Assembly (NCBI GenBank): GCA_039566865.1
Contig: CM076943.1
Location: 21,503,163 to 21,567,162, forward strand
Length of the DNA: 64,000 bases
Origin: Aurelia coerulea
Lineage: Eukaryota; Cnidaria; Scyphozoa; Semaeostomeae; Ulmaridae
Direction of reading: 5' to 3'
Shown: positions 21,511 to 34,670 of the stretch, in pieces
How positions within the stretch are numbered: the stretch's first letter is position 1
Layout of the letters: every line of letters begins with the position of its first letter
Program-made: the position numbers and the translations under genes
The notes under the pieces: model-generated
What the model was told of the DNA's origin: nothing
What the model saw: the letters and a program-made list of their open reading frames with translations, nothing else
Databases searched by the model: none

Positions 21511-21860
21511 TATGGTGATAAAATATTTTCTCATAACCAAAATAAAGAAATTTTGGAATCAGCGCTAAAATTCATACATCAAAGCGTTTTTTGTAGCACC
21601 AGCAAATACAAACCTAAGTAAATCAATATCCTGTCTCATCCTTCTCTGTTAATCTTTTAACTTCTTATAACATGACTATACCAAAATCTGTCAATTTTCA
21701 ATTTTTGATACAGGAGCAGTGTCGTCATATCTTCTGATAAAGCCGGTTCCCCATATGGAGAGACCAATAAAAACTTTTGTAAAGCCGTTAGTACCTGTAT
21801 TGTTATTGTATGCCTATCATTCTCCCATCGGTATCGTCTCTGTAAATATGTTTTTGTTAA

Positions 21861-22640
21861 GATCCCGTTTACACGAGTACGGTTCCACAAAAGTTCGGTT
21901 CCAAAAAGATTCACTTTTGCTTTCCGTTTACACGAGACCTGCCTAACCGTACTCAAAAAGTTCACCTAGCCGTACTTTTTTGAGTTCACCTAGGAAAGTG
22001 AACTTTTTTGGAACCGAACTCATTTGGCCCCGTGTAAACACCTGAAAGTGGATTTTTCTGCGTACGGTACCACAACGAGGCTATTCCTTCTAAAAAGAGG
22101 CAGAAAGAACATGGAAACCAAGAGTTTTTGTTTATGCTGTGGTGGTGTTTGAAAATGGAGAACTTTGATTTCGCTCTCACTTTAATTTCAATACTGAGTT
22201 CGCTGGTTGCAACGGTGAACTTCGGTTATCTTCTTTCAACGTATCTAACGAAAGTTCATCGAGCCAGAATAATGATAATAACTACCAAATCTCCATTTCG
22301 GAGCAGTTACAAAGTAGAACTAATGTAACACTGGTGATACAACAAAACTAAACTAAACAATGAGTGAAAAGCTAAACAACAGAACCTAACACAAACTCAA
22401 ACTATTTACAAAGAACCCTGAAAACGCATGAATAACATTGGCGCGCTTTCCTTTGTCTTCGCTCGCTAGCACCTACGCGATACCTCGCAGCCACAGTGTT
22501 ATCACGCATGTACTTCGACAGTCAGCATCAAACTGGGTCTCGTGTAAACGGAACATCTAAGTGAACTAATTTGGAACCGGTCTCGTGTGAACGCGAAAGG
22601 TGTACTCAAACTGAACTTCTGTGGAACCGTACTTTTCGTC
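21861..22640. mobile_element. GTTTACACGAG-type palindromic MITE
   Basis: From TCCCGTTTACACGAGTACGG to the inverse 'ccgtacttttcgtc'. GTTTACACGAGAC and CTCGTGTAAACGG appear several times, and GGTTCCA/TGGAACC motifs are dense. The central part (about 22030-22500) is less symmetrical. Distant relative of the element at 8785. Confidence 0.6.
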
Positions 22641-23877
22641 TTCCAAACCATAGTGACTATGTCTAAGCTGTCCCAATAGGACATCACCATTCAACCTCGC
22701 TCTCGGGATTAGCTCCCCTTCACCTTTCAACCGCGCTCTCAGGATTAGCCTCCCTTCAGCCTCCCACATCAAATGTAGAAGAAATTTGCCAGGATTGGTG
22801 TGGCGAAATCCGAAGAATATTCTGGCTTTTATAAGCAGGTTTTCAGTGTCAAAGCGAATGAATCTTCAAACAATACACAGCAGAAATACTCATCTTGGCA
22901 CTGGTAGGTTTTTTTTTCTATAAAACCTTAATAAATCACGACTTTGAGGCGTTTTAGAATCAGTGAGTTGGAATTATGTTGGATGGGCCTAAGCTCTTGG
23001 TACCCGGCATCAAAGTGAGGTTCGTCAATTTCTGGGTGATTTTTGGAATAGTTTGATAAGTAGTTGTAGTTGTAGTTATTATCAGTCCATCAAGGAGCGA
23101 AACTACGATGATTGTAACAAGTTTAGTCGCCTCTTAATAGGGCTTGACAGAGTCACATGGCATTCGCTGACAAAGATATATGGGATTTCATAAGAATGTT
23201 ACGTTGTTGAATAATGAAATAGAGGGAGGCGTGTTTAGTTAATCTTTCAATCAAATCAGGAGACTCGAGCGGAAAAATTAAAACCAGAGAGAACCTTCCA
23301 ACTCGAGCGTTCTCAGGCCTTGTGAATGACCTTGAGCCTGGACCTGCGAGCTCGATGGTGTGGCCAATAAAACCTATTGAGACAAAGCGCGTGGTAGAAA
23401 AAGTAGAGAATACAAAAAGTTGAGTTATCTACATACAAATGACCTTTTTAGCGCTGAAGAAAAGTAAACGTTTATTTATTTAGTATACTGACAGCGATTA
23501 CCTTGGAAATAGAGTAAAAGCTAAATCAATCTACATGCTGCAAATTTTAATGAGCGAAACATTTCGTCTACCTACTGACAATTTTACAGAAAAGCTAGAG
23601 TATCAGGCTTTCTTGTTACCCCCCCCCCCCCTCCCCCAGCATACTGCGTCCCAGAATGAACTTCGGGGATGTAAAGACCCATTGCTAACCATAATCCTTC
23701 GTGGGACCAAAAATCGACCTTCGTTTTGTTCGCACTGCTCTGTTTTTGCACAAAAACGGAGATAAAAACCTCTGTTTTTGTGAAAGTGCTCACACTGATC
23801 CGCTCAAAAGCGGCACAAAAACAGAGGTTTTCGAAAACGCTATTCAAAGTGGATATCCACAAAAAGGTAGCCTACGA
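22641..23877. other. Unrecognised 1.2 kb
   Basis: It contains two near-repeats of a 'cctcgctctcgggattag' phrase (22690-22760), a poly-C tract near 23620, and a short inverted pair 'aaacggagataaaaacctctgttttt' near 23755. I see no splice-consistent exon and no transposon termini. Confidence 0.35.
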
Positions 23878-24182
23878 AGTAAATTTCTTGAAAGGAACTC
23901 AGGGTAGTTTCGTGTAAATCTGCCATGAAAATTATCTTAATTATTTTCAAAATGGCAGCCGCTTTGGTTTTTTGAACGAATTCATGGAGAATTTTGAAAC
24001 AAATGAAAATGTCGAAAATCCTAAACAAATGGATGGAAAATGATACAATCTCCTAGATAACCATGGTTTGTGAAGGTTTACAATATGGTGCCACTTAAAA
24101 ATCTGTCGCGCTCTTCTGGTTTCGGATTTAGAAATTTGATGACGTCACACTTTCCGATTATAAATGCTGCCATTTTGAAACT

Positions 24183-24432
24183 ACAATCCTGGCCAAAAGA
24201 AGCTGGGACACAGGCAAATTTCAGTGTCTTCATGATGTTTCCTAAAATATCGAGAAGAAAACATACGTTTAGAGTCTCCAAATCCCCCCTCCCCCCTATT
24301 TCAATGTTGAGAAGGTCGAAAGGCGTTTGATTCAAGCAACTTTGAGAAGGGGGGAGCGGGGGGCACGTAATCGAAGACCGAAGTAGTGCAATTTTATGAT
24401 TTGTCCCAAGTATTTTGGCCAAGATTGTCTGA
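24183..24432. mobile_element. 250-bp TA-flanked terminal-inverted-repeat block within each array unit
   Basis: Ends ACAATCCTGGCCAAAA and TTTTGGCCAAGATTGT are inverse with one mismatch. Copies occur four times (24183, 25715, 27245 and about 28777-29024), so the array starts and stops with this block. Inner copies are bordered by CAG...CTG, extending the inverted symmetry, whereas the outer edges are CTA and TAG. TA target use suggests Tc1/mariner type. Confidence 0.6.
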
Positions 24433-27400
24433 AAAATTGCTATCACTACCTATCATATATGTTTCTATGAATCCAAATCTACTTGTATCAGACAATTTCT
24501 TTCACTATGAATGGATAGCCACTAACTGTGGGCTTAACTCCAGAGTACTTCAGATGTTAATGTTTTCATTGTTACTGGTTCATCCATCAGAACTATGACG
24601 TCATTAAATTATGCAAAATTTTCCCATGACGTTCAGCGAAACTTCTCTTGTGCACGAAACCTGCCAATGATTTTCGTCTGAAAACATCACGGTTATCAAA
24701 GAGAACTGTAAAACAAAGTTCCTTTTGAATCAGTGCAAATTCTGCGCCTCCGCAGCGCAATTGTCTTATTTTCAAATGTACCGTTAGCCAATTCTCTAAC
24801 TATTCATTCATTTTCAATGAGATTAAATTCGCTCCACCAAACTTGCATTCACCCTGGACGGCATTGAATGGTCTATTGTGCCCGATGAATTGTAATCCAC
24901 AACTTTTTGTTGAAGAAGAATATACCTGTTGCATAGCAGCAAGGCGGCTTTGCACTGTCTGGAAAATTGAGAAAGGGATCAAATTTGTCAACGCTGCTCC
25001 CTACTTTAAACATTAATAACATCGGCAACGTTTGCCCTATTCTAACAAATTTTGTCTCATTTTAATGAGAAAAATGAGCTTTATTAGCCTATAGTCAGTA
25101 TTTGCGTCGATATTTTCGTGAAATATGATTTCTGACGGTTCTCAATAGAGTTCAAAAGAAACTTATCCGGAAATGTTAATTCTAAGTTTTTTAATTTTGG
25201 AGCGCCGTGACATTTCCACCTTCCAGGCAATTTTTACTTGGTTTTTTTGCATGAATAGGAAGACTTTGATGTTAAAATGTGGAATCAGACGAATTTGCCA
25301 AAAAAGCGTGACTTATCCTAAAATTATGGGGCATTTTTCTTTGGAGCGCCGTTGTGAGAACCGAAGAATTCACAAGAAACCGGACCTCAAACAATGAGCC
25401 CAAAAGCTTTCTTGCAATGATAAGTCATTTTCAAAGAGCAGCGGAGTACACAATCTTACGATAGCGGAAGAAAGCTCAGAATCCTAATGTATGTCACTTT
25501 TCATAAGGGAATCTTTATGTGAGTGAAAATTGCAGCAATTTTGCCACGCCCATTTTTAAGAAGGTGCTCAGCGAATTTAACAAACAATGCCTATTTCGGC
25601 ATAGATAGCTGAGAACTCACTTCTTGTGTTGGGGATGACGGTGTTAAAATTTCACACAGAAATCTCTATGGGTTCTCAAGCTATGAGGTATTATTTGTTA
25701 ACAATCATTTTCAGACAATCCTGGCCAAAAGAAGCTGGGACACAGGCAAATTTCAGTGTCTTCATGATGTTTCCTAAAATATCGAGAAGAAAACATACGT
25801 TTAGAGTCTCCAAATCCCCCCTCCCCCCTATTTCAATGTTGAGAAGGTCGAAAGGCGTTTGATTCAAGCAACTTTGAGAAGGGGGGAGCGGGGGGCACGT
25901 AATCGAAGACCGAAGTAGTGCAATTTTATGATTTGTCCCAAGTATTTTGGCCAAGATTGTCTGAAAAATTGCTATCACTACCTATCATATATGTTTCTAT
26001 GAATCCAAATCTACTTGTATCAGACAATTTCTTTCACTATGAATGGATAGCCACTAACTGTGGGCTTAACTCCAGAGTACTTCAGATGTTAATGTTTTCA
26101 TTGTTACTGGTTCATCCATCAGAACTATGACGTCATTAAATTATGCAAAATTTTCCCATGACGTTCAGCGAAACTTCTCTTGTGCACGAAACCTGCCAAT
26201 GATTTTCGTCTGAAAACATCACGGTTATCAAAGAGAACTGTAAAACAAAGTTCCTTTTGAATCAGTGCAAATTCTGCGCCTCCGCAGCGCAATTGTCTTA
26301 TTTTCAAATGTACCGTTAGCCAATTCTCTAACTATTCATTCATTTTCAATGAGATTAAATTCGCTCCACCAAACTTGCATTCACCCTGGACGGCATTGAA
26401 TGGTCTATTGTGCCCGATGAATTGTAATCCACAACTTTTTGTTGAAGAAGAATATACCTGTTGCATAGCAGCAAGGCGGCTTTGCACTGTCTGGAAAATT
26501 GAGAAAGGGATCAAATTTGTCAACGCTGCTCCCTACTTTAAACATTAATAACATCGGCAACGTTTGCCCTATTCTAACAAATTTTGTCTCATTTTAATGA
26601 GAAAAATGAGCTTTATTAGCCTATAGTCAGTATTTGCGTCGATATTTTCGTGAAATATGATTTCTGACGGTTCTCAATAGAGTTCAAAAGAAACTTATCC
26701 GGAAATGTTATTCTAAGTTTTTTAATTTTGGAGCGCCGTGACATTTCCACTTCCAGGCAATTTTTACTTGGTTTTTTTGCATGAATAGGAAGACTTTGAT
26801 GTTAAAATGTGGAATCAGACGAATTTGCCAAAAAAGCGTGACTTATCCTAAAATTATGGGGCATTTTTCTTTGGAGCGCCGTTGTGAGAACCGAAGAATT
26901 CACAAGAAACCGGACCTCAAACAATGAGCCCAAAAGCTTTCTTGCAATGATAAGTCATTTTCAAAGAGCAGCGGAGTACACAATCTTACGATAGCGGAAG
27001 AAAGCTCAGAATCCTAATGTATGTCACTTTTTATAAGGGAATCTTTATGTGAGTGAAAATTGCAGCAATTTTGCCACGCCCATTTTTAAGAAGGTGCTCA
27101 GCGAATTTAACAAACAATGCCTATTTCGGCATAGATAGCTGAGAACTTACTTCTTGTGTTAGGGATGACGGTGTTAAAATTTCACACAGAAATCTCTATG
27201 GGTTCTCAAGCTATGAGGTATTATTTGTTAACAATCATTTTCAGACAATCCTGGCCAAAAGAAGCTGGGACACAGGCAAATTTCAGTGTCTTCATGATGT
27301 TTCCTAAAATATCGAGAAGAAAACATACGTTTAGAGTCTCCAAATCCCCCCTCCCCCCTATTTCAATGTTGAGAGGGTCGAAAGGCGTTTGATTCAAGCA

Positions 27401-29022
27401 ACTTTGAGAAGGGGGGAGCGGGGGGCACGTAATCGAAGACCGAAGTAGTGCAATTTTATGATTTGTCCCAAGTATTTTGGCCAAGATTGTCTGAAAAATT
27501 GCTATCACTACCTATCATATATGTTTCTATGAATCCAAATCTACTTGTATCAGACAATTTCTTTCACTATGAATGGATAGCCACTAACTGTGGGCTTAAC
27601 TCCAGAGTACTTCAGATGTTAATGTTTTCATTGTTACTGGTTCATCCATCAGAACTATGACGTCATTAAATTATGCAAAATTTTCCCATGACGTTCAGCG
27701 AAACTTCTCTTGTGCACGAAACCTGCCAATGATTTTCGTCTGAAAACATCACGGTTATCAAAGAGAACTGTAAAACAAAGTTCCTTTTGAATCAGTGCAA
27801 ATTCTGCGCCTCCGCAGCGCAATTGTCTTATTTTCAAATGTACCGTTAGCCAATTCTCTAACTATTCATTCATTTTCAATGAGATTAAATTCGCTCCACC
27901 AAACTTGCATTCACCCTGGACGGCATTGAATGGTCTATTGTGCCCGATGAATTGTAATCCACAACTTTTTGTTGAAGAAGAATATACCTGTTGCATAGCA
28001 GCAAGGCGGCTTTGCACTGTCTGGAAAATTGAGAAAGGGATCAAATTTGTCAACGCTGCTCCCTACTTTAAACATTAATAACATCGGCAACGTTTGCCCT
28101 ATTCTAACAAATTTTGTCTCATTTTAATGAGAAAAATGAGCTTTATTAGCCTATAGTCAGTATTTGCGTCGATATTTTCGTGAAATATGATTTCTGACGG
28201 TTCTCAATAGAGTTCAAAAGAAACTTATCCGGAAATGTTAATTCTAAGTTTTTTAATTTTGGAGCGCCGTGACATTTCCACCTTCCAGGCAATTTTTACT
28301 TGGTTTTTTTGCATGAATAGGAAGACTTTGATGTTAAAATGTGGAATCAGACGAATTTGCCAAAAAAGCGTGACTTATCCTAAAATTATGGGGCATTTTT
28401 CTTTGGAGCGCCGTGGTGAGAACCGAAGAATTCACAAGAAACCGGACCTCAAACAATGAGCCCAAAAGCTTTCTTGCAATGATAAGTCATTTTCAAAGAG
28501 CAGCGGAGTACACAATCTTACGATAGCGGAAGAAAGCTCAGAATCCTAATGTGTGTCACTTTTCATAAGGGAATCTTTATGTGAGTGAAAATTGCAGCAA
28601 TTTTGCCACGCCCATTTTTAAGAAGGTGCTCAGCGAATTTAACAAACAATGCCTATTTCGGCATAGATAGCTGAGAACTCACTTCTTGTGTTAGGGATGA
28701 CGGTGTTAAAATTTCACACAGAAATCTCTATGGGTTCTCAAGCTATGAGGTATTATTTGTTAACAATCATTTTCAGACAATCCTGGCCAAAAGAAGCTGG
28801 GACACAGGCAAATTTCAGTGTCTTCATGATGTTTCCTAAAATATCGAGAAGAAAACATACGTTTAGAGTCTCCAAATCCCCCCTCCCCCCTATTTCAATG
28901 TTGAGAGGGTCGAAAGGCGTTTGATTCAAGCAACTTTGAGAAGGGGGGAGCGGGGGGCACGTAATTGAAGACCGAAGTAGTGCAATTTTATGATTTGTCC
29001 CAAATATTTTGGCCAAGATTGT
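24183..29022. repeat. Tandem array: 3.16 units of about 1.53 kb, more than 99% identical
   Basis: Units begin at 24183, 25715, 27245 and 28777 with ACAATCCTGGCCAAAAG (spacings 1532, 1530 and 1532). I counted only about five differences between units 1 and 2, including single-base deletions near 26711 and 26749. Each unit is a 250-bp MITE-like block, ACAATCCTGGCCAAAA...TTTTGGCCAAGATTGT, plus about 1.28 kb. The fourth unit stops exactly at the end of the 250-bp block, and the whole array is flanked by TA. The repeated small frames in each unit resemble nothing I know. Assembly duplication must be kept in mind. Confidence 0.88.
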
Positions 29023-29145
29023 AGCTAAGATATGAAAAATATTTCCACGGCAGATTTACGGCAAAGTATACTAAATTTCTTTCAAGCCATTTAATTTAAT
29101 GAAATATGTAATAGAGTTTTACACCCACCACCTTTTTAAATATTG

Positions 29146-29673
29146 GGGCCCTGTGTCGATTTTGTTACAATTGTCTATTGTATTGATAAATGAATGAAAA
29201 TAGTGTTATCTTTTATCCCCTAACACAATGCATGCCTTGGTTGAATTTTTGGCAGAGAGACGGTATCTTTGGCATGGTTTAGAATTTCACACATGCATGA
29301 GTATAAATCGAAGGCCTATTTCAGGAATTTGTAAAACACGATTTTACTAAAATAGGCCATGATTATCGAATGGTTTCACCCAAATTTATTAATTTCATAT
29401 CCAAGTTAATGCAATGATTTTTTGTCATGCAAAAATTGCACTTGTGGCGTATAGCGTCGTTTTCATGCAATGCAACAGATTTTCCGAGAATAGTGGCTGC
29501 AGCAAATATTTTTTTCAGTTCTGTTGCACAACATTTTTCATGTTGCAGGTGTTATACAGCATATTTGCACCATGCAGCATTCTTCAATATTTTCCACACA
29601 TTTGAGTTAATCGAGCAATGCAAACAAAGAAAGAGCAAAACCAGGTATCTTTTTTAGCGAGCCCAAAATAAAC
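29146..29673. other. Unrecognised 0.5 kb
   Basis: AT-rich, with no coding match and no termini recognised. The open frames at 29414-29657 have no protein-like composition that I recognise. Confidence 0.35.
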
Positions 29674-29676
29674 CTT

Positions 29677-30063
29677 TACACCAGGCGGAATCTTTTGGTG
29701 GAAGCGGGCTATTTCGTCCCAACGCATGTGCAGAAGGATTTTGAAGATGCATTTTAGCGGCATATTTCCGTGGCGAAAAGTAGAAACCATTTTAAAGTTT
29801 CTGTCGTGAAAAATTCTGCTTCATGTTTCCGCCAATCAAATCAAAGAATGATAATGTCAACCAAAATTACGTGACCTTCGATCGTTCTTTCCAACATGGC
29901 GTCTCAGTGCGAACGCTTAGGCAGGCTCTGCGAGATTCAATGCACGCAGCTGCTGTTCGATTTTCGGCTTTCTTCTTTCAATGTACACTATAATACTCAG
30001 CGACATGGTTGCGACTTCGTCACGAAATCTTGATTCCGCGCGGAAAATTCCGCCTGGTGTAAA
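29677..30063. mobile_element. TTTACACCAGGCGGAA palindromic MITE
   Basis: Ends TTTACACCAGGCGGAAT and ATTCCGCCTGGTGTAAA are exact inverse repeats about 390 bp apart. TSD unclear (flanks AAATAAACC and ATATTAAAA). A start-like ATGGCGTCTCAG near 29896 opens a 45-codon frame, but it lies inside the element and I do not call it a gene. Confidence 0.65.
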
Positions 30064-31811
30064 ATATTAAAATCGTTGTTAAAATTGTATGAAAATTGTT
30101 CTTTTTTATGCCTTGCATTTATTGAAATCAGAACGAAAAGAACAAAATGCGTCAACACGATTCACGAGTGCTTCATTCAAGCGGGAATCGTTCTATAGAC
30201 ATTTCATGTGATGATGTGATGCAAACATCTGTGATACAATGTCAAAGTTCACTGTTTTGTTGCTTGACAGCAAAATATGGAGCGAGGAAAGTTTTTGCAA
30301 TTCACCTACAAATGGTTGCTTCTTATCAAATTTCGCAGCAATAAAAAAGGCAAACGAAGTCAAACTGATGCCTGAGTCATTGGTAAGTGAATTACTTAGC
30401 TCAAGGTTTCAAAAGATCGATAAAAGAGTGGAAGGGTGAAAACTGCACATGCAAACATTGCTGGTAGTAACAACATCTTTGGAAATCCCTCCGCAAACAG
30501 TGTAGATGAACTTATTTTTCTTAATATCATTGTAAATTTTCCTGTCGTAGATAGTTCGTTTGGATTAGCTATTGTATAAAAGCAATTGTAAATACCAACT
30601 GTTAAGAATTCAATAATAATAATAATAATAATAATAACAATAATGATAAAGTGTTTTACCATAACTTTTTCAGTGCAATTGGATGAGTTTCAAACAAAGA
30701 AAAGCTTAGGCCAATATGATGTCTCTGTCAGAAATCATTAGAAATTGCCTCCAATGTTGAGAAATAATAGAAGTGAAGGCGTTTGGGTTATTGCTCAGGT
30801 CAGTATGCATAATCGCTGGAATTTTTATCTATATATCTCGTTTGTAGCAATTTCTATAGATATTTCAACGAAGGTCAATATTCTTCGACCGGAAAATGAA
30901 CGCAGCTCCGGCCCCAAACATGCTTATGTGCCTAAACATCATGTAAACAACTCTGGACGGACATCCTTACAACTGATTTATAAAGGAAAATTGCAAGTAA
31001 CTGAAATAATTTAGCATCCATTTCAGTTTTTGTGAGGGTACTAGAAATTCACCTCAAACGACCGATGTCATCTCCATGGGTTAGAAAATGGTAATCTCAT
31101 TGGCTGATTAGCATGAAATTGGATGATTTTTCTGCATGCTCTGGCAACCAGTAAGGATTTGAGCCTTATAGTTCATTCGCATCTTAAAGGGAATGTATGC
31201 ATATGAAAGTGGCTCAAGCCACTTGCCGTCAAATTCTAGCCTATCAGATATCAGAATTTCCTGTTGACGTAGATCAGTTACCTAAATATAGTGTGGCACG
31301 TGTCACATCCTATTGTTCTTTTAAGGTTATTTTTGTCAAAGGCTTATATATGCTTCGATTCCCTTTAATAAAGTTTTTGTTTGTAAGAAATCCTTCGAAG
31401 TCGTAAGGATTTGCATAATTTTTTCCCGAATTCAGAGATTGTCGATTTAATTGTTGTAGTAATCAGAAATAAATCATGCATTTCCAAGACAACCATGCGC
31501 GTTGGGAATCAAAGATAATCGGGAAAGAGGTTCATGTTTTGTCCTTTTCATTTTATTATAATGAAGAATGAAGTCGTATGATTTATGAAACGAATTTTTA
31601 CGAATTTGGGGATTCGATGCTTATTTTGAGGCGGGCAAGTGCAACGGCGCAGCTAAAGCATAGAAAACGTAGTCAACTATGAAAGATATACGAAATCAAG
31701 TTTGTTTTGTGCGGAAAAATGTTAGGTTGTCCTCTGTAAGTTTGCTTACATTTGAAGGCGATGTTTTAGTTTAATTGCCTTTGATGGAATCTCCTATGAT
31801 TAAATATTCAT
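30064..31811. other. Unrecognised 1.7 kb with an (AAT)n tract
   Basis: It holds an AAT/ATA microsatellite at about 30609-30645. The frames at 30147-30439 and 30745-31014 are weak and show no family motif. No termini seen. Confidence 0.35.
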
Positions 31812-31813
31812 TA

Positions 31814-32415
31814 CAGGGTGTCCCAGAAAAATTGTGCCCCGTTTGAATAAGGATTGCGACAAAACGGCAAAAGATTCTCGCCAAACTTTTGCATGATGGT
31901 ACTCTTCACATGTTCAATTAAAGTTTGCTACCATTCCCATGAAAATCCGTTGAAAAATGATGGAGCTATGACCTTCAGAAGACCAAATTTGCCTGATCAC
32001 TGAAACCAGCGGTCGGCCATTTTGTGTTTGTCTCACTATTTTGCAGCGATAAATGGCATCATGGATTGAAAATGAAACAGCAGCCTCCAATGTCATAGCT
32101 CTCGTGAAAATTCTGATAACCCTCAGAGAATTCCAATATTTCTAACCTCACAGAAAATATTTGATACCTCACGTGAAGATACTTATCACTGCAAAATAGT
32201 AGGACAAAATGGCCGACCGCTGGTTTCAGTCATCAGGCAAATTTGGTCTTCTGAAGGTCCTAGCTCCATCATTTTTCAACCGATTTTTACGGGGGTGGTT
32301 GCAAACTTTAATTGAATATCTGAAGAGCAACATCATTCAAACGTTTTGCGAGAATCTTTTGCCATTTTGTCGCAATCTTCAGGCAAACGGGGCACAATTT
32401 TTTTGGGACACCCTG
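31814..32415. mobile_element. Tc1/mariner-like MITE (CAGGGTGTCCC variant)
   Basis: 602 bp flanked by TA, with ends CAGGGTGTCCCAGAAAAATT and AATTTTTTTGGGACACCCTG. The arms are long inverses: 'gccccgtttgaataaggattgcgac' on the left, 'gtcgcaatcttcaggcaaacggggc' on the right. The centre holds paired 'cggccattttgt' sequences. Non-coding. Confidence 0.82.
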
Positions 32416-32562
32416 TATAGGTAGGACAAACGAGAAACAATATGTGCAACACCTCCTTCCTGCAGTACAGACCTTGCACACATCAGCATGGTTTTCCTAC
32501 CTAAGAATTCTTGTTTGAAAAATTTTACAGTCTCTCATACGGCTCAAGAATTCTGATCATCA

Positions 32563-33162
32563 TAACAAGGGCAGATTGTGTAATACAATAGCGACAGTTG
32601 TGTTTGATTGACACCTCAATTCAAAGCAATTAGCGATCGCAAACAAAGGACATTCTCTCTATCAGTAATTGAAAACAAACAAAGCCGCAAAAGTTTCTCT
32701 GAAACCCAGGTAGCTAGCTCGCTCGTTGTGCATTCCAGAAATTGTTTTCAAGAGCAAACATGAGCATATATCGAGAGAAGAAGGATAGATCTAAACATCT
32801 ACCTTGGGCATTTTATTTCTTTGGTTCAGAAGCCGATTGGGAGGGGATCCAATTCTCTTATTTTTTGGGTGCAATTAAAACACTTACTGCTCAACTTCTG
32901 AACCAAAGAAATAAAATGCGCGAGGTAGATGTGTAGATATATCCTTCTTCTTTCGATATGTAAGCATGTTTGCTCTTAAAAACAATTTCTCGAATGGACA
33001 ACGAGCGACCTAGCTACCTGGGTTTCAGAGAAACTTTTGCGGCTTTGTTTGTATTGAATTACTGGTTGAAAGAATTTTTTTGTCTGCGATCGCTAATCGC
33101 TTTGAATTGCAGTGTCAATCAAAGCCAACTCGTGCTATTGTCTTACCAAATCTGTCCTTGTT
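32563..33162. mobile_element. Mutator-like MITE family 1 (9-bp TSD with one mismatch)
   Basis: About 600 bp, ends TAACAAGGGCAGATT and TCTGTCCTTGTT. Flanks are TGATCATCA (32554-32562) and TGATCATTA (33163-33171). The interior matches the copy at 471. It interrupts an older inverted sequence: 'cagtacagaccttgcaca' at about 32465 pairs with 'tgcgcaaggtctgtactg' at 34305. Confidence 0.8.
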
Positions 33163-33205
33163 TGATCATTATATAAAGAATTCTTGTCATGTTGATGTGC
33201 GCAAG

Positions 33206-34304
33206 CAGTGGCGGACTGGCTCCGATTTTTGCACCGGCCATGGATAAGTTTTGGGAGCCTTTGTGGGTGTGGCCTAAATGATGAGGGTGTGGTCATGAGT
33301 AAAGTCATTTTGTTTGAAAATGAGGCATATATCTTCTTATGGCATGATTACAATCTTTACCTAGTCTCTACTTTATAAAAGTAATTTTGGCATTTTTTGC
33401 CAGTATTGTGGGCCAGATGATCTATAATGTTTTCGTTTCTCAAACTGTTGAGCAACCCTTTCTTGATCTTCGCCCAGCAGTGTGGCCATGGCAAATTAAC
33501 CGGTGGAGTATCAAAATGAGGGGTCTGGGGGCAAAGTATCCAGGAACATTTCTGAGGGCACGCCCTCTATATTAGCTTAGAACGCTTCTCCCAATCCCAT
33601 GCTTGCCGATGCTAGAATTGAATATATGACCCTCTGTAACAGTAGTTTTATGGATTAGCATCCAAAGTTAAATTTTTTGAGTAAAAATCTGTTATTTGGC
33701 TTAGAATGCCTGTCGCCATCCTATCTTTACCAGAGTAAAATTCAAAATGTTGAAATTTTGAAAATTATTTTAGCAGTTTTCAATCAATCAACACTCTTAT
33801 CAAAATTTTCGCGCAAAAGCTTTTACTTTGTCACAATCCAATTTCTGCTTGCCCCCATAATGGAGGCCTTGACCAAAGTTTGCCACGGAAACATTTTCAA
33901 ACTGGCAGCCTTTACTTTCGCTTAGAATCACTCTCCCAGTCATTATTAGTATTTGTCAGAGTCTTACCCTACGCTACCGATACTCAACTATTTTCTGTGA
34001 AGGATTCTCGAGAACTATGTTTTGACTGAAGTGGAGGGGACCTTTAATTTTTCTGCAACGGTGCTCCCTCCTTCGCCATCCGTACCTTGACTCTCTGACT
34101 GTATTCATTTCTTTGAACAAGGTCACTAATACTACGGAAGGATTCAAATGTGATGAAGTGCGATGTACATCATTCAAATGCAAAACTTCGGAAGTAGTCC
34201 CTAATTTTTCCAAAGGGGCCCTTTTCCAGTTTAAATGGGGCCCTTTTTGTAAGATTTTGAGGGGGGCCCACGGGCCGATGGGCCGGTGGGCCAGACCGCC
34301 ACTG
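33206..34304. mobile_element. hAT-like non-autonomous element, 1.1 kb
   Basis: Ends CAGTGGCGGACTGGC and the inverse GGCCAGACCGCCACTG; flanks TGCGCAAG on both sides (33198-33205 and 34305-34312), a perfect 8-bp TSD. Both features are diagnostic of hAT. The open frames inside (34113-34376 plus, 33974-34420 minus) overlap one another and lack the hAT dimerisation motif or a zinc finger, so I regard them as non-coding. Confidence 0.85.
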
Positions 34305-34670
34305 TGCGCAAGGTCTGTACTGTCGGGAAATTTTCTATTGCAGTTGGTTAATGGGGATTGGGAATATAAGATATAGGCTACTTTGTTTTTGCGAGATGCC
34401 TCGCAACTCAGAGACTTCATTAAAATAAATTACAGACTACGAATCATCTGTCATCTTAATGTTGCAAATGATTGATTTTTTTACTTCGCAAGTTTGTGTA
34501 GAATCAATATTTGTTTTAGATGGTAGACAGGCAAATTATTGGTAAATATGTAAGAAGCAGCACTGGGTGGGTTAATAAAAACACGCGCAGCTTGAAAAGC
34601 TGCCGTTCTCTGAATATCACAGCAAGTATTTGGAAAAGTGTTCCATTAGATTTAGAAATTTACATGCTTA

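Larger units (their letters stand above)
23878..29145. mobile_element. Mutator-like MITE family 2, split by the 1.53-kb tandem array
   Basis: The left part (23878-24182) and right part (about 29023-29145) are the two halves of one family 2 MITE. On the left are 'gaaaggaactcagggtag', AAAATGGCAGCC and GATGACGTCAC; on the right 'tccacggcagatttacggcaaag' and 'gttttacacccacc'. In intact copies (11630, 36390) these halves adjoin at 'gaaactaatcaagatatc'. The outermost terminus on the left is missing. Confidence 0.75.

Noticed and set aside
24183..29022. Possible CRISPR-like or satellite interpretation of the repeated units.
   Set aside because: Units are 1.53 kb with no short repeat/spacer structure, in a eukaryotic context, and only three full copies occur. 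A nested transposon array fits better.
29896..30033. ATGGCGTCTCAG start in a strong context as a first exon.
   Set aside because: It lies entirely within a MITE with TTTACACCAGGCGGAA ends, and the frame closes after 45 codons without a good donor.
33974..34420. 148-codon minus-strand ORF as a possible host gene.
   Set aside because: It overlaps the right end of a hAT-like element with exact TIRs and TSD, overlaps another frame on the plus strand, and contains no transposase or host-domain motif.
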